From Bacteroidales bacterium UBA1794 (GTDB taxonomy: Bacteria; Bacteroidota; Bacteroidia; Bacteroidales; Bacteroidaceae), in NCBI GenBank assembly GCA_002315435.1, contig DCFW01000027.1, positions 62,001 through 126,000 on the forward strand: 64,000 nucleotides of DNA, given 5' to 3'. A program made the translations under genes and the position numbers. Shown piece after piece: positions 1-8,175 of the stretch. Numbering within the stretch: the stretch's first letter is position 1; each line of letters begins with the position of its first letter. Under the pieces are notes generated by a model. That model was not told the DNA's origin. It did no database searches and was given only the letters and a program-made list of their open reading frames with translations.

Positions 1-300
1 GTTTTCAAACGGCAACACTTCAGCTCCTGTAGTTCCGGCATATGCATTATCTGAATGCGCATCGGCTTCGAGCAACAAATCAAGATACCAATGTTCCTGA
101 CGGCTCTTAAGCAATTCATATAACACGGTACGTTGACTTACAGCTGCCGCATGATCTTTCAATACAGCTGTAGTTGTATCGGTTTGCGAGCCTTGTGTCA
201 ATTCAGTAGGAGTTGATATGGGATCATAATCCAACGTGCAAGCAGTAAACAATCCTGCAAAAGTGCAAGTCACTGCTAATTTAATATATTTGAGTTTCAT
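1..300 (-). CDS. SusD/RagB-like outer-membrane lipoprotein, N-terminal part only
   Basis: The frame starts with ATG at 300 and stays open to the window edge, giving the first 100 residues; the rest lies outside. The N-terminus is a lipoprotein signal with lipobox LFTAC, so Cys21 is the predicted lipidated residue. The segment RQEHWYLDLLLEADAHSDNA fits the start of the SusD TPR fold. SusD-like proteins sit on the cell surface and close over a SusC transporter to capture glycans. The gene lies 12 bp after the susC stop on the same strand, the usual susC-susD order. The substrate cannot be inferred from this fragment, and no adjacent regulator is visible in the window. Confidence 0.88.
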   Translation of the reverse strand, partial: MKLKYIKLAVTCTFAGLFTACTLDYDPISTPTELTQGSQTDTTTAVLKDHAAAVSQRTVLYELLKSRQEHWYLDLLLEADAHSDNAYAGTTGAEVLPFEN

Positions 301-312
301 AATATTATACTT

Positions 313-3294
313 TTAGAATTCAACATTTACACCGAAAACAAAGGATTTACACAATGGATAAGTTCCGTAGTCTATACCTTGCACAGAACCATCGTTGCCA
401 TATTGATTCACTTCCGGATCCATACCCTTGTATTTTGTGAAAGTAAGGAGGTTGCTACAAGAAAGGTATGGTTGCAAACGGGTTATTCCAAGCTTCTTCA
501 ACATTTGATTCGTTACGTTGTAGGATAAGGAGATATCTTTTACACGCAAGTAACTGCCATTTTCAACAAAATAAGATGAATTCTTCATATCAAACCTAGC
601 CTTAGGCACATTCGTAATCTGTCCGGGTATCTTCCAACGGTTCAAGACGCGTGTTGATTGGTTTTTACCGTCATACATTCCTTCTGTTTCCATGCGCGAC
701 ACATTATATACATCATTGCCATAACTACCTTGAAGCAAAATACTCAGATTTACCCCTTTGTATGAGAATGTATTCGTCATACCATAGGTAAAATCGGGAT
801 TCGGATTACCTATATATGTTCTGTCAGATGCTGAGATGGTACCATCCTTACTTACATCACGGTAATTCAACTCACCTGTCTCACTATTCACTCCGTCAGC
901 AATATATCCGAAGAATGAGCCCAAAGGACGTCCCGGAGTATTGCGAACTACATAATCATTTACATTATCGGTAGTTTTAGCATTGTAATAAACTTGTGTC
1001 AGCGAAAGCTTTGTCAGTCTGTTACGATTAAATGAAATATTGAAATCAGTATTCCAATTGAAAGCTCCCACAAGATTTTTGGAACTTACAGTGAATTCCC
1101 AGCCTTTATTTACCATGTCTCCCCCATTGTAAGTGAGTGTACTTGCAGCAGCACTTCCTGATGGAAGAGTTGCAGTCATCAACATATCGGTTGTTTTCTT
1201 ATAGTAATAATCGGCATAGAAAGTCAGTCTATTATTCAAAATAGTGAAATCAAGACCTATATCTGTTTGCGAAGTGGTTTCCCAAGTAAGTTCAGGATTA
1301 CTCAATGTACTTTGCGACACGGTAGGAATAGCATTGGAATCATATCCTGTACCGAACCATTGTATACGGTTGATATTGTAAGATGCCAAATAGCCATAAT
1401 CACCTAGTCCGGATTGGTTACCTGTCTGTCCCCAACCACCGCGCAATTTAAGATCATTTATCCAAGTGAACGGTTTCATAAAATTCTCACTTGAAATACG
1501 CCAAGCACCTGAGAATGAAGGAAAGTATCCCCACCGATGTCCAGGAGCAAGTTTTGAAGAGCCATCAGCACGCATATTGGCTGTAAGCATATATTTATCA
1601 TTGAAATTATAAGCTAAACGTGCAAAATAAGAGCTTATAGACCATTCGGATGCAGTAGTACCTGTGTCGGTCCAAGAAATTTTGTTGGCAGCATTCAATG
1701 TCTTAATATCGCCATTCGCATAATTCGAACCGTTGATATAACTCTGAGACCATTTGGAATTTGTCCATGATGATCCTGCCATCGCATCAATACTATGCTT
1801 TCCAAAACTCTTTGTATAATTTAAAATATTATCAAAGACCAAAACCGAACCGATCGAACGTGAATCATAACCGGTACCTTTGTTGTCACGACCGTTTTGT
1901 GTTGCAGTGGGATCAAGGAAATTGAATGTATTGGAATAAGTACGATCTAATGTCAAGGATGAACTGAATTTCAATCCCGGAAAGAAAGTAATCGTTGCTT
2001 TACCTGTAGCTATCAAACGATTATTACTAATTTTATTGTCTTTCGTACGAGCAATATTTTCAGCCGGACTCGTTATATTCACTCCATAGAAATTGTTATT
2101 GTATTGCCCTGGATTATTAGGATCCCATACCGGTGCATAAGTTGGAGTATTGATAACCGAAAGAAGCAGACCACCACGATTGGCACCTGTACCGGAGATT
2201 ATCGATCCAAGATTGGTATAGTCTGAATAAGACACGCTACCATTCATGTTTAACCAACTGCGGATTTGATTCTCTACAGACATACGAAAGTTGTAACGTT
2301 TGTAACTGGATTCTTTAATTACGCCATCCTCACCTGTATATCCTCCTGATATATAGTAATTGTATTTTTCGTTACCGTTGGTAATTGCTACTTGATAGTT
2401 TTGCACATATCCTGTACGGAACGTCTGGTCACGCCAATTGGTTCGATCAGTCAATGTATCAGGAAGCACAACCAAACCTATTTCGCTTTGCAAGTCTTTA
2501 TACTGAGCTGTATTCAATGGTTTGATATTGTCACGAACATTATTAAAAGCATAATGTGCGTTAAACGAAATTTTTGATACTCCTTTGGCACCTTGTTTGG
2601 TTGTAATCATGATGACGCCATTGGCTGCACGCGAACCATAAATTGCAGCAGATGAAGCATCTTTCAATATTTGCATATTGTCAATATCATCAGCCGATAA
2701 ATAACCGATATCCGTCATAGGTACACCATCAACCACATACAGAGGGTCATTACTTCCATTCATAGAAGTGGTACCACGCACACGTATAGTTGGTGCCGAA
2801 CCGGGCTGTCCATTAGCCTGCATGACTGAAATTCCGGCAGCTTTACCTTCAATACCTTGTGCTGCAGAAACAATAGGACGTTGGGCTAAGTCCTTTGTTG
2901 ATACGCTTGACACAGCTGTAGTCACGTCTTTACGTTTAACAGATCCATAGCCGATCACCAATACCTCATCAAGTAATTCGGAATTATCACTAAGCACTAT
3001 TCGTAAATGACTACCATCTACCACCACATCTTTAGACTGGTAACCTACAAATGAGATTCTTAATGTGGCACTTTGTTTTACATTCAGCATGAATTTACCA
3101 TCCAGGTCAGTTGCAGTACCATTGGTTGTTCCTTTTTCATAAACGGAAGCACCAATAACCGGTTGGTTCGAAGAATCAAAAACTTCTCCCGTCACAGTTC
3201 CTTTTTGCGCAAAAACGGTCGAAGAGACCATTAAAGCAAACAGAGATAACACAAATAGAAATCTCTGTAAAGCAGAATGCTTTTTGTTTCTCAT
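313..3294 (-). CDS. SusC/RagA-family TonB-dependent outer-membrane transporter
   Basis: This 993-residue protein has a signal peptide ending near FAQKG, then a carboxypeptidase-regulatory-like domain (about 30-110, GEVFDSSNQPVIGASVYEKG). The TonB plug domain (about 115-235) carries the family signatures PLYVVDGVP and SSAAIYGSRAANGVIMITTK. A long beta-barrel follows and ends in an aromatic residue (FGVNVEF), as expected for an outer-membrane protein. The family imports oligosaccharides captured by the partner SusD, driven by TonB-ExbBD. The length is typical and the frame intact. It has its own -7/-33 promoter. No glycosidase or sensor is adjacent within the window, so the substrate is unknown. 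Confidence 0.95.
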   Translation of the reverse strand: MRNKKHSALQRFLFVLSLFALMVSSTVFAQKGTVTGEVFDSSNQPVIGASVYEKGTTNGTATDLDGKFMLNVKQSATLRISFVGYQSKDVVVDGSHLRIVLSDNSELLDEVLVIGYGSVKRKDVTTAVSSVSTKDLAQRPIVSAAQGIEGKAAGISVMQANGQPGSAPTIRVRGTTSMNGSNDPLYVVDGVPMTDIGYLSADDIDNMQILKDASSAAIYGSRAANGVIMITTKQGAKGVSKISFNAHYAFNNVRDNIKPLNTAQYKDLQSEIGLVVLPDTLTDRTNWRDQTFRTGYVQNYQVAITNGNEKYNYYISGGYTGEDGVIKESSYKRYNFRMSVENQIRSWLNMNGSVSYSDYTNLGSIISGTGANRGGLLLSVINTPTYAPVWDPNNPGQYNNNFYGVNITSPAENIARTKDNKISNNRLIATGKATITFFPGLKFSSSLTLDRTYSNTFNFLDPTATQNGRDNKGTGYDSRSIGSVLVFDNILNYTKSFGKHSIDAMAGSSWTNSKWSQSYINGSNYANGDIKTLNAANKISWTDTGTTASEWSISSYFARLAYNFNDKYMLTANMRADGSSKLAPGHRWGYFPSFSGAWRISSENFMKPFTWINDLKLRGGWGQTGNQSGLGDYGYLASYNINRIQWFGTGYDSNAIPTVSQSTLSNPELTWETTSQTDIGLDFTILNNRLTFYADYYYKKTTDMLMTATLPSGSAAASTLTYNGGDMVNKGWEFTVSSKNLVGAFNWNTDFNISFNRNRLTKLSLTQVYYNAKTTDNVNDYVVRNTPGRPLGSFFGYIADGVNSETGELNYRDVSKDGTISASDRTYIGNPNPDFTYGMTNTFSYKGVNLSILLQGSYGNDVYNVSRMETEGMYDGKNQSTRVLNRWKIPGQITNVPKARFDMKNSSYFVENGSYLRVKDISLSYNVTNQMLKKLGITRLQPYLSCSNLLTFTKYKGMDPEVNQYGNDGSVQGIDYGTYPLCKSFVFGVNVEF

Positions 3295-3344
3295 AATATT
3301 AAATTTAATTTTTAGTTAACTCAATCGATTTATCGTTGATCTGA

Positions 3345-3377
3345 CAAATATATTCATTAAAGAAAGGTTCACAACAA
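3345..3377 (-). promoter_or_regulatory. susC promoter (Bacteroides -33/-7 type)
   Basis: On the minus strand a perfect -7 box TATATTTG (3345-3352) lies 19 bp downstream of a TTG-containing -33 element (3372-3377). Transcription should start near 3338, leaving a leader of about 44 nt before the susC ATG. Confidence 0.6.
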
Positions 3378-3863
3378 GTACATAAACTCGAAGTGGAATA
3401 TCATGTTTCCATTTTACTCATAGACATCTCATCTGCAGATATTTATAATCAAATAAGTAACATTAAAAAGTGGATAAAATAAAGAGTACTTCACAACGCT
3501 ATTGCGCAGGAAGTATCCGAATAACACAATAGAAAGATCAATAAACATCGCATTCAATACAATAACAACGGCTTGTTGCCTTTATTGTTTGTGAAACGAT
3601 TGATTAAACAGCTAGTAATAAAAAGTTATAGATTCAAGCATTCTAGTAACAATTGATATGAAATAACTGATTATCAAAGAGAAATATGACACGTAAACAG
3701 GGACATTTCTGCGGTTAAATGCTGTTAAATATATAGACACAATGATTCTTCAGCAAACATCTTTTTGTATTTTCGCCGCCAATGCAAAGATTGCATCATT
3801 TATGTCAATAGCATGACAACCGTGCAAAAGATAAATGAAGAGTTATAACTAAAGTTTTTTGAA
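3378..3863. other. Gene-free interval between susC and fabH
   Basis: I see no coding region here. A weak plus-strand -7 box TATTTTCG (3768-3775), one base off consensus, is followed by CCGCC, as in several housekeeping promoters of this window, and probably serves fabH. The putative leader holds two small inverted repeats: 3782-3796 (arms ATGCAA/TTGCAT, 3-nt loop) and 3803-3818 (arms TGTCA/TGACA). Confidence 0.4.
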
Positions 3864-4844
3864 ATGATTTTTAAAAAGAATGCAGAGATAGTTGCCATTG
3901 GCGCATATCTTCCGGAAGATAAATTGACAAATGATGATTTGTCTAAAATAGTTGAAACAAATGACGAATGGATTTATACCCGCACGGGAATAAAGGAAAG
4001 AAGGATTAGTAAGAAGACTGAATTTTCAAGTGATATGGCTATCAAAGCCGTACAAAATCTTTTGGACAATAACCAAGTTTCTATTGACGACGTAGACATG
4101 ATCATGGTCTCAACGATCACGCAGGATTATTATACGCCCAGCGTTTCAGCACTAGTTCAATCCTATTTCAACATTCCCAGTACCGGAAGTCTTGATTTCA
4201 ATGCAGCTTGTTCTGGTTATGTTTATGGTGTGCAGATGGCATTCTCATTGATCGCATCGGGACAATACAAAAAAGTACTTTTAATTACAGCCGACACTCT
4301 GAGCAAGATTGTGGATTATAAAGACAGGGCTACTTGTGTGTTATTCGGTGATGCTGCTACAGCAACTATCATCCAACGTAATGATGAACTGAACGATCAG
4401 GTTTATTCATTCTCCGGAACAAACGGAACACTTGGCAAAGAGTTGTTCTGCTCTAATGTTTCTGACTATATCAATGGTGCGGAAATCGAATCGAAGCATG
4501 TCTTGAATCAAAACGGTAGAGCATTATATGCTTATGTGACTCGCGATATATCTGAGATGGTGGTAAATTATTTGAAAGAGAATAATATCTCTCAAGATTC
4601 CATTAAATGGTTTGTTCCACATAGTGCCAATGAGCGCATGATTACCAAATTGTGTGAACACATCGGGATTCCTGATGAGAAATCACTGCTAAGCATACGT
4701 ATGTGCGGTAACACTTCCTCAAACTCTATACCTATGGCATTATGGTTAGCCATGAAAGAAGGCAAGATACAACGTGGAGACAAGCTATTTCTCTTGGGCT
4801 TCGGCGGTGGATTCACTTATGCCGGTCTGATCTTTGATTTCTAA
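3864..4844 (+). CDS. fabH: 3-oxoacyl-ACP synthase III (KAS III)
   Basis: FabH condenses a short acyl-CoA primer with malonyl-ACP to start type II fatty acid synthesis in the cytoplasm. The 326-residue length is normal. The catalytic triad is complete: Cys116 in DFNAACSGYV, His253 in VPHSANERM and Asn283 in CGNTSSNSIP. The N-terminal ETNDEWIYTRTGI segment is also characteristic. The gene is monocistronic and has no plsX, fabD, fabF or acpP beside it, so it may be a second or specialised KAS III rather than the housekeeping copy of a fatty-acid cluster. It ends at a strong hairpin shared with the convergent hipA. Confidence 0.93.
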   Translation: MIFKKNAEIVAIGAYLPEDKLTNDDLSKIVETNDEWIYTRTGIKERRISKKTEFSSDMAIKAVQNLLDNNQVSIDDVDMIMVSTITQDYYTPSVSALVQSYFNIPSTGSLDFNAACSGYVYGVQMAFSLIASGQYKKVLLITADTLSKIVDYKDRATCVLFGDAATATIIQRNDELNDQVYSFSGTNGTLGKELFCSNVSDYINGAEIESKHVLNQNGRALYAYVTRDISEMVVNYLKENNISQDSIKWFVPHSANERMITKLCEHIGIPDEKSLLSIRMCGNTSSNSIPMALWLAMKEGKIQRGDKLFLLGFGGGFTYAGLIFDF

Positions 4845-4869
4845 TCAACTATAAGATAAAGCATTAAAT

Positions 4870-4919
4870 AAATCTTCGTCAACACTGAGTAAACATTTGC
4901 TCTGTATTGACGAAGATTT
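4870..4919. terminator. Bidirectional terminator between fabH and hipA
   Basis: Perfect 13-bp arms (4870-4882 and 4907-4919, AAATCTTCGTCAA and its complement) enclose a 24-nt stretch that can itself pair over about seven positions, so the whole is a long hairpin. It is followed by a T-rich tract on the plus strand and lies between converging genes. Confidence 0.8.
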
Positions 4920-4941
4920 GCTTTTTATATAATTACATAAC

Positions 4942-6201
4942 CTATATTGTCGCACTTAATAATTCTTTTCTTACCATTGCTATTACATCTTTTGATATGT
5001 CTAAATCATTGGCAATAGCAGGGAATTCGTCTAAGGCAGCATTCACTTGATCTATGAGCTTTTGAGGATCATTGATATCATTTCTTTTGGCAACTTCAAG
5101 CAAGTCATTCTTGGTAATATCATCATTCTTGCCATTAACAAACAATGAATGATGATTAATATAGCCTGGAGCATCATTGTCAATAGCATATGTAATATCA
5201 TAAGCAGGAGATAATGACCAAATGCCGTGCTCATTCATACAAAATGAAAAGTTTTTGGAATGGTCATCTACATTTCGGCCCAAGACATTAAAGACCATGC
5301 GTAAATATTGTTGTTCAAGTGCACTATAAGGAAGACGAAGCTTCCGAATAAGTATAAATAAATCATCATAACTGTCAGCATCAGGATGCATAGCAGCAAA
5401 TGTCTGCGTATGAATCTTTTTATTCCCCTGCCGATCAAAACGTTGCGTAAGGAAATGTGTTGCACCACCGGATTCACGTAGCATAGAAGGCATCATCTCT
5501 ATTTCACAAGACTTAGCCATAAGATAATAGGCATACTCCATCTTGGCAAAAGGGAATGATAAGCCATCATCATATTTAAGTATATAATGTATATAACCAT
5601 CAGGGACAAAAGATTGTCCGGATTTTACGTCATTCGTTTCAGGATTTATAGCAATAATGACTTTCGGTCTTTTACCTCCGGGAGAAGTTCCAAGTTTTAT
5701 TAAATCCTGCCACAAAAGAGATCGTTCTTCTGTGAGCACAACGTTCTCACGCGTAGAAAGTACTTCTTGAGCAAAACAATACAACTTTTGAACATCAACA
5801 TCAAAAGCAGAATCATTGCCCAATGATTTAGCCGGTTCATATTCCAATGCACCCATTGCCCTTTTGCCGATATAAGAAAGTAAATCAACTGAATTTATTG
5901 AAGAGCGTTTAATGTGGTTATCCCGAAGCCAAGCATTGAAAAGAGCATTTCCCCAATGATCAGGCAAAGAATCAGCAAACATGGTTGGTAATCCTTGGTA
6001 CAATTTATCCTTTTCGCCATACCACACAAGTCCTCTCTTACTTCGCTCACTACCTACTGGCATAGTAAAAGGAGCAATATCATATCCTTCTTGAATATAA
6101 GCATCATCATATTGAAACAAAGCCTGCTCTCGCTTTTTATCCCAAGAAACGTAACCAACTGTTTTCCCCCAGAGGTTGACCTTGACAACATTTTCGCTCA
6201 T
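4942..6201 (-). CDS. hipA: HipA-family serine/threonine kinase toxin
   Basis: This 419-residue protein has the full HipA layout. An N-terminal subdomain (about 1-120) contains the family segment DSLPDHWGNALFNAWL. The kinase core has a glycine-rich ATP loop GTSPGGKRPK (171-180), a catalytic loop GRNVDDHSKNF (Asp312/Asp313, Asn317) and a metal-binding segment LSPAYD (330-335). HipA kinases phosphorylate targets such as glutamyl-tRNA synthetase and cause growth arrest; the target here is unknown. The start overlaps the hipB stop by 4 bp (ATGA), so the two are translationally coupled. All catalytic residues are present, so it is probably active. Confidence 0.92.
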   Translation of the reverse strand: MSENVVKVNLWGKTVGYVSWDKKREQALFQYDDAYIQEGYDIAPFTMPVGSERSKRGLVWYGEKDKLYQGLPTMFADSLPDHWGNALFNAWLRDNHIKRSSINSVDLLSYIGKRAMGALEYEPAKSLGNDSAFDVDVQKLYCFAQEVLSTRENVVLTEERSLLWQDLIKLGTSPGGKRPKVIIAINPETNDVKSGQSFVPDGYIHYILKYDDGLSFPFAKMEYAYYLMAKSCEIEMMPSMLRESGGATHFLTQRFDRQGNKKIHTQTFAAMHPDADSYDDLFILIRKLRLPYSALEQQYLRMVFNVLGRNVDDHSKNFSFCMNEHGIWSLSPAYDITYAIDNDAPGYINHHSLFVNGKNDDITKNDLLEVAKRNDINDPQKLIDQVNAALDEFPAIANDLDISKDVIAMVRKELLSATI

Positions 6202-6497
6202 TTTCTTCTCTGTTTAAATTGTTTCTCATACAAAGCTTTAGGAGTTTCAGGTAGCTCAGGCAACAAAGCATCAATTTGGTCCAACTGCTCAATACTTCTC
6301 ATCATATTGGTAAAAGACGTTAGTGATAACCCCATACCTGTTCCTTTTTCAAATGCACTAATGGTAAAAACACTTATACCCGTGATTTCAGCAAGTTGTT
6401 TTTGTGTCAATCCCATTTGTTTCCGATAATGCTGGAAACGTTTACCCAACTGAGCAACAATTTCATTATTACTCTGCGCATAGATATCTTCTACCAT
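6198..6497 (-). CDS. hipB: HipB-like XRE-family antitoxin
   Basis: A helix-turn-helix of the XRE/Cro type occupies about residues 12-70, with GLTQKQLAEITGISVFTISA as the recognition region, followed by a basic tail (KQFKQRRK). It should neutralise HipA and repress its own promoter. A longer frame begins at 6542, but a -7 box (6512-6519) puts the transcription start near 6505. I therefore choose the ATG at 6497 (99 residues, beginning MVEDIYAQ), which gives a leader of only about 8 nt. It overlaps hipA by 4 bp. Confidence 0.88.
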   Translation of the reverse strand: MVEDIYAQSNNEIVAQLGKRFQHYRKQMGLTQKQLAEITGISVFTISAFEKGTGMGLSLTSFTNMMRSIEQLDQIDALLPELPETPKALYEKQFKQRRK

Positions 6498-6511
6498 AAC
6501 ATTGTTTTTGT

Positions 6512-6543
6512 CAAATATAGATATTTCTATAATAATATGCAAA
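6512..6543 (-). promoter_or_regulatory. hipBA promoter
   Basis: The minus strand carries TTTG (6540-6543), a 20-bp spacer and TATATTTG (6512-6519), matching the Bacteroides -33/-7 pattern. The -7 box is embedded in the left arm of the operator palindrome. A second TATATTTG (6540-6547) overlaps the -33 element. Confidence 0.6.
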
Positions 6544-6575
6544 TATAGGCTATAATAATAGAAATATCTATATTT
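6513..6575. promoter_or_regulatory. Probable HipB operator: 18-bp inverted repeat
   Basis: Arms AAATATAGATATTTCTAT (6513-6530) and its exact reverse complement (6558-6575) are separated by 27 bp. Each arm is itself a near-palindrome (ATAGA..TCTAT), as expected for a dimeric HTH repressor. One arm covers the -7 box and the other lies upstream of the -33 element, which suits cooperative autorepression. Confidence 0.65.
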
Positions 6576-6625
6576 AATTACTCTATTATTACTCTTTAAT
6601 TGAGAGAATCAAGAACATAACAGCA

Positions 6626-7021
6626 TTATTTCCTCAAGCACCCCACCAGGTAAGGAACAATCGCAGTGAACAAAACAACCACTAACCACAAATTCCCCGT
6701 AGTAATATTGTAGGCCTGCAACATCACTTCGCGAGAAGTTCCATTTGACAATCCCATTAAATACTCAAAAAGCACAGTAGCAACAAGCCAACAAAGCCCT
6801 ATGAGAATGTACGTCTTTCCGGTCTGTGGCTCTAAGAGAGGTAATAGGAACCAAGTGACCAAAAAGATCAGCACACATAAAAGAATGCCACTTAACGGCA
6901 ATGCTCTTTTCATTCCCATCAGGGGTACTAATACTTTTTCTCGTAAACCTCCGTTCAATATGGCACAAGGGATAATAGCCAGCCATATCAATAAAGACTT
7001 CAATACTACCATAAGATGCAA
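6626..7021 (-). CDS. Small four-helix membrane protein of unknown function
   Basis: I do not recognise a named family. The 131 residues contain four hydrophobic segments, at about 5-24, 40-62, 70-90 and 108-128. A conserved-looking cytoplasmic or periplasmic loop GGLREKVLVPLMG follows the first helix, and the short tail is basic (CLRK). No catalytic motif or signal peptide is seen. It is transcribed toward hipBA but is separated from it by a gap of about 50 bp and the hipBA operator, so it is probably an independent unit. An integral inner-membrane protein is likely. Confidence 0.7.
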   Translation of the reverse strand: MHLMVVLKSLLIWLAIIPCAILNGGLREKVLVPLMGMKRALPLSGILLCVLIFLVTWFLLPLLEPQTGKTYILIGLCWLVATVLFEYLMGLSNGTSREVMLQAYNITTGNLWLVVVLFTAIVPYLVGCLRK

Positions 7022-7163
7022 TTTAGTTGATTCTGCAAAAGAACAATTTTATTCTTTACAGTACAAGCGTTGCTCATTAAAAACATGTTGACAACAAACT
7101 ACTAACTATGAAATGCCTGATTTATATAATACTTTTCACCAAACCATAACGACAAGAACTTTG

Positions 7164-7248
7164 TTTTACAATTGTAAAAAAGCATTTCCACGGTTGTAGA
7201 AAAGCATTTTTACGGATGTAGAAAAACATTTCCACAACTGTAGAAATA
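7164..7248. repeat. Four tandem imperfect 22-bp units (dispersed repeat, locus 1)
   Basis: Units start at 7164, 7186, 7208 and 7230 with an exact 22-bp period (the last is truncated). The shared core is ACRRNTGTARAAAA followed by RCATT. Each core is a weak palindrome (TTTTAC/TCCAC .. GTAGAAA). The same unit in opposite orientation occurs at 43921-44007. The array fills most of the gap between the divergent membrane-protein gene and the coiled-coil/zapA operon. No spacers of CRISPR type are present. Confidence 0.8.
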
Positions 7249-7377
7249 AAAAAAGTTCCTTAATATCTCATCCAAAGCAGCAATCATTAGGCAAAAAACG
7301 AATAAGCGAATAGATACTTTCAAAAGCAGGCGACAAAAAATATTACGATACAAAACAAAAAATATTCCCTTAAAATT

Positions 7378-7407
7378 TTTGTATAAACAAAGTTAACTGT
7401 ATATTTG
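7378..7407 (+). promoter_or_regulatory. Promoter of the coiled-coil / zapA operon
   Basis: TTTG (7378-7381), an 18-bp spacer and TATATTTG (7400-7407) lie just upstream of the ATG at 7426. The expected start near 7414 rules out a possible TTG start at 7405. Confidence 0.6.
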
Positions 7408-7425
7408 TGTAAATTTTTGGTATCT

Positions 7426-7719
7426 ATGACTGAAGGGGAAAAGAAGTTACTCAATACATTCGAGGCACGAGTGAGGCATTTCATATATCTCCACGAGGAA
7501 TTAAGGCGTGAGAATCATGATTTGAAAGAGCAAATTGAAGCAAAGGAGCAACAAATTGCTAAAGTCACGGAAACTTGCAAAAGCCTTCAGAAGGATTATA
7601 CCAATTTAAAAATAGCAAAGATAATCAGCGCAGAGGATTCTGATATGAAGAAAACCAAGCTAAGATTATCAAACATAGTGCGGGAAATCGATAAGTGCAT
7701 CGCTTTATTGAATGAATAA
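7426..7719 (+). CDS. Short coiled-coil protein upstream of zapA, possible ZapB-like division factor
   Basis: The 97-residue product is largely one charged coiled coil (about 15-70, with heptad-like LHEELRRENHDLKEQIEAKE), followed by a helical tail. It lacks a signal peptide or membrane segment. Its start is set by the -7 box at 7400-7407, so translation begins at MTEGEKKLL. It is 17 bp upstream of zapA and clearly co-transcribed. ZapB in proteobacteria is a small coiled-coil partner of ZapA, so a division-associated role is plausible from context. Sequence alone does not prove homology. Confidence 0.75.
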   Translation: MTEGEKKLLNTFEARVRHFIYLHEELRRENHDLKEQIEAKEQQIAKVTETCKSLQKDYTNLKIAKIISAEDSDMKKTKLRLSNIVREIDKCIALLNE

Positions 7720-7736
7720 CATTAATAAACGGATGT

Positions 7737-8060
7737 ATGAACGATAAAAAAATAAGAATAAACCTGAATATCCAGGGGAAAAGTTATCCATTGATAATTG
7801 ATCCCAGCGAAGAAGCTTTCTATCGCAAAGCGGGTAATATGGTTGAAGAAATGACTAACAAGTATCGGTCCACATTTAATGCGTCCGGAATGAAGACGAC
7901 TAAATTGGAAGAGATAGATTACTATGCAATGGTAGCTCTCTCTTTTGCCTTTGAAAACGTGAAATTAGAAGATAAAAACGATACAAAACCTTTTTCAGAT
8001 AAACTTTCGGAACTGACCCACGAACTAGAGGACTGTTTCAAAAAAGATACTGAAGAATAA
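7737..8060 (+). CDS. zapA: Cell division protein ZapA
   Basis: ZapA is a cytoplasmic FtsZ-associated protein that bundles protofilaments at the division ring. The 107 residues show the ZapA layout: an N-terminal beta-rich globular part (KIRINLNIQGKSYPLIIDPS, then EEAFYRKAGNMVEEMTNKY) and a C-terminal helix for dimer or tetramer formation (LSELTHELEDCFKK). Length is typical. It follows the coiled-coil gene and precedes a candidate 6S RNA and rny on the same strand. Confidence 0.9.
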   Translation: MNDKKIRINLNIQGKSYPLIIDPSEEAFYRKAGNMVEEMTNKYRSTFNASGMKTTKLEEIDYYAMVALSFAFENVKLEDKNDTKPFSDKLSELTHELEDCFKKDTEE

Positions 8061-8064
8061 CAGG

Positions 8065-8158
8065 TTTGTCATTCATTATAATGAACATTACCGCACTGCT
8101 ATACTTTTAGCGCCACTCATGTGGTGTTGAAGAGTTTGGTGGTGCGTCTTTATTTATA
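8065..8158 (+). ncRNA. ssrS: Candidate 6S RNA (SsrS, compact Bacteroidetes form)
   Basis: The 115-bp gap between zapA and rny can fold like 6S RNA. A 9-bp closing stem pairs 8092-8100 with 8138-8146 (several G-U pairs). A large open bubble lies between 8101-8109 and 8128-8137. A 6-bp terminal hairpin pairs 8111-8116 with 8121-8126 around a TCAT loop, and a U-rich tract follows. Linkage of zapA to ssrS is well known in proteobacteria. The structure is drawn by eye and the ends are approximate. Confidence 0.55.
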
Positions 8159-8175
8159 TATAAAAACTGTTTAAT

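Noticed and set aside
313..3294. A complete polysaccharide-utilisation locus
   Set aside because: Only the susC and the start of susD are in the window. The GH43 (11.5 kb) and GH2 (53.6 kb) genes are far away and separately transcribed, so they cannot be assigned to it.
5995..6429. 144-codon frame antisense to hipBA
   Set aside because: It overlaps the well-supported hipA and hipB genes on the other strand and has no domain.
7164..7248. CRISPR array
   Set aside because: The units are tandem with no unique spacers, the period is 22 bp, and no cas gene is present.
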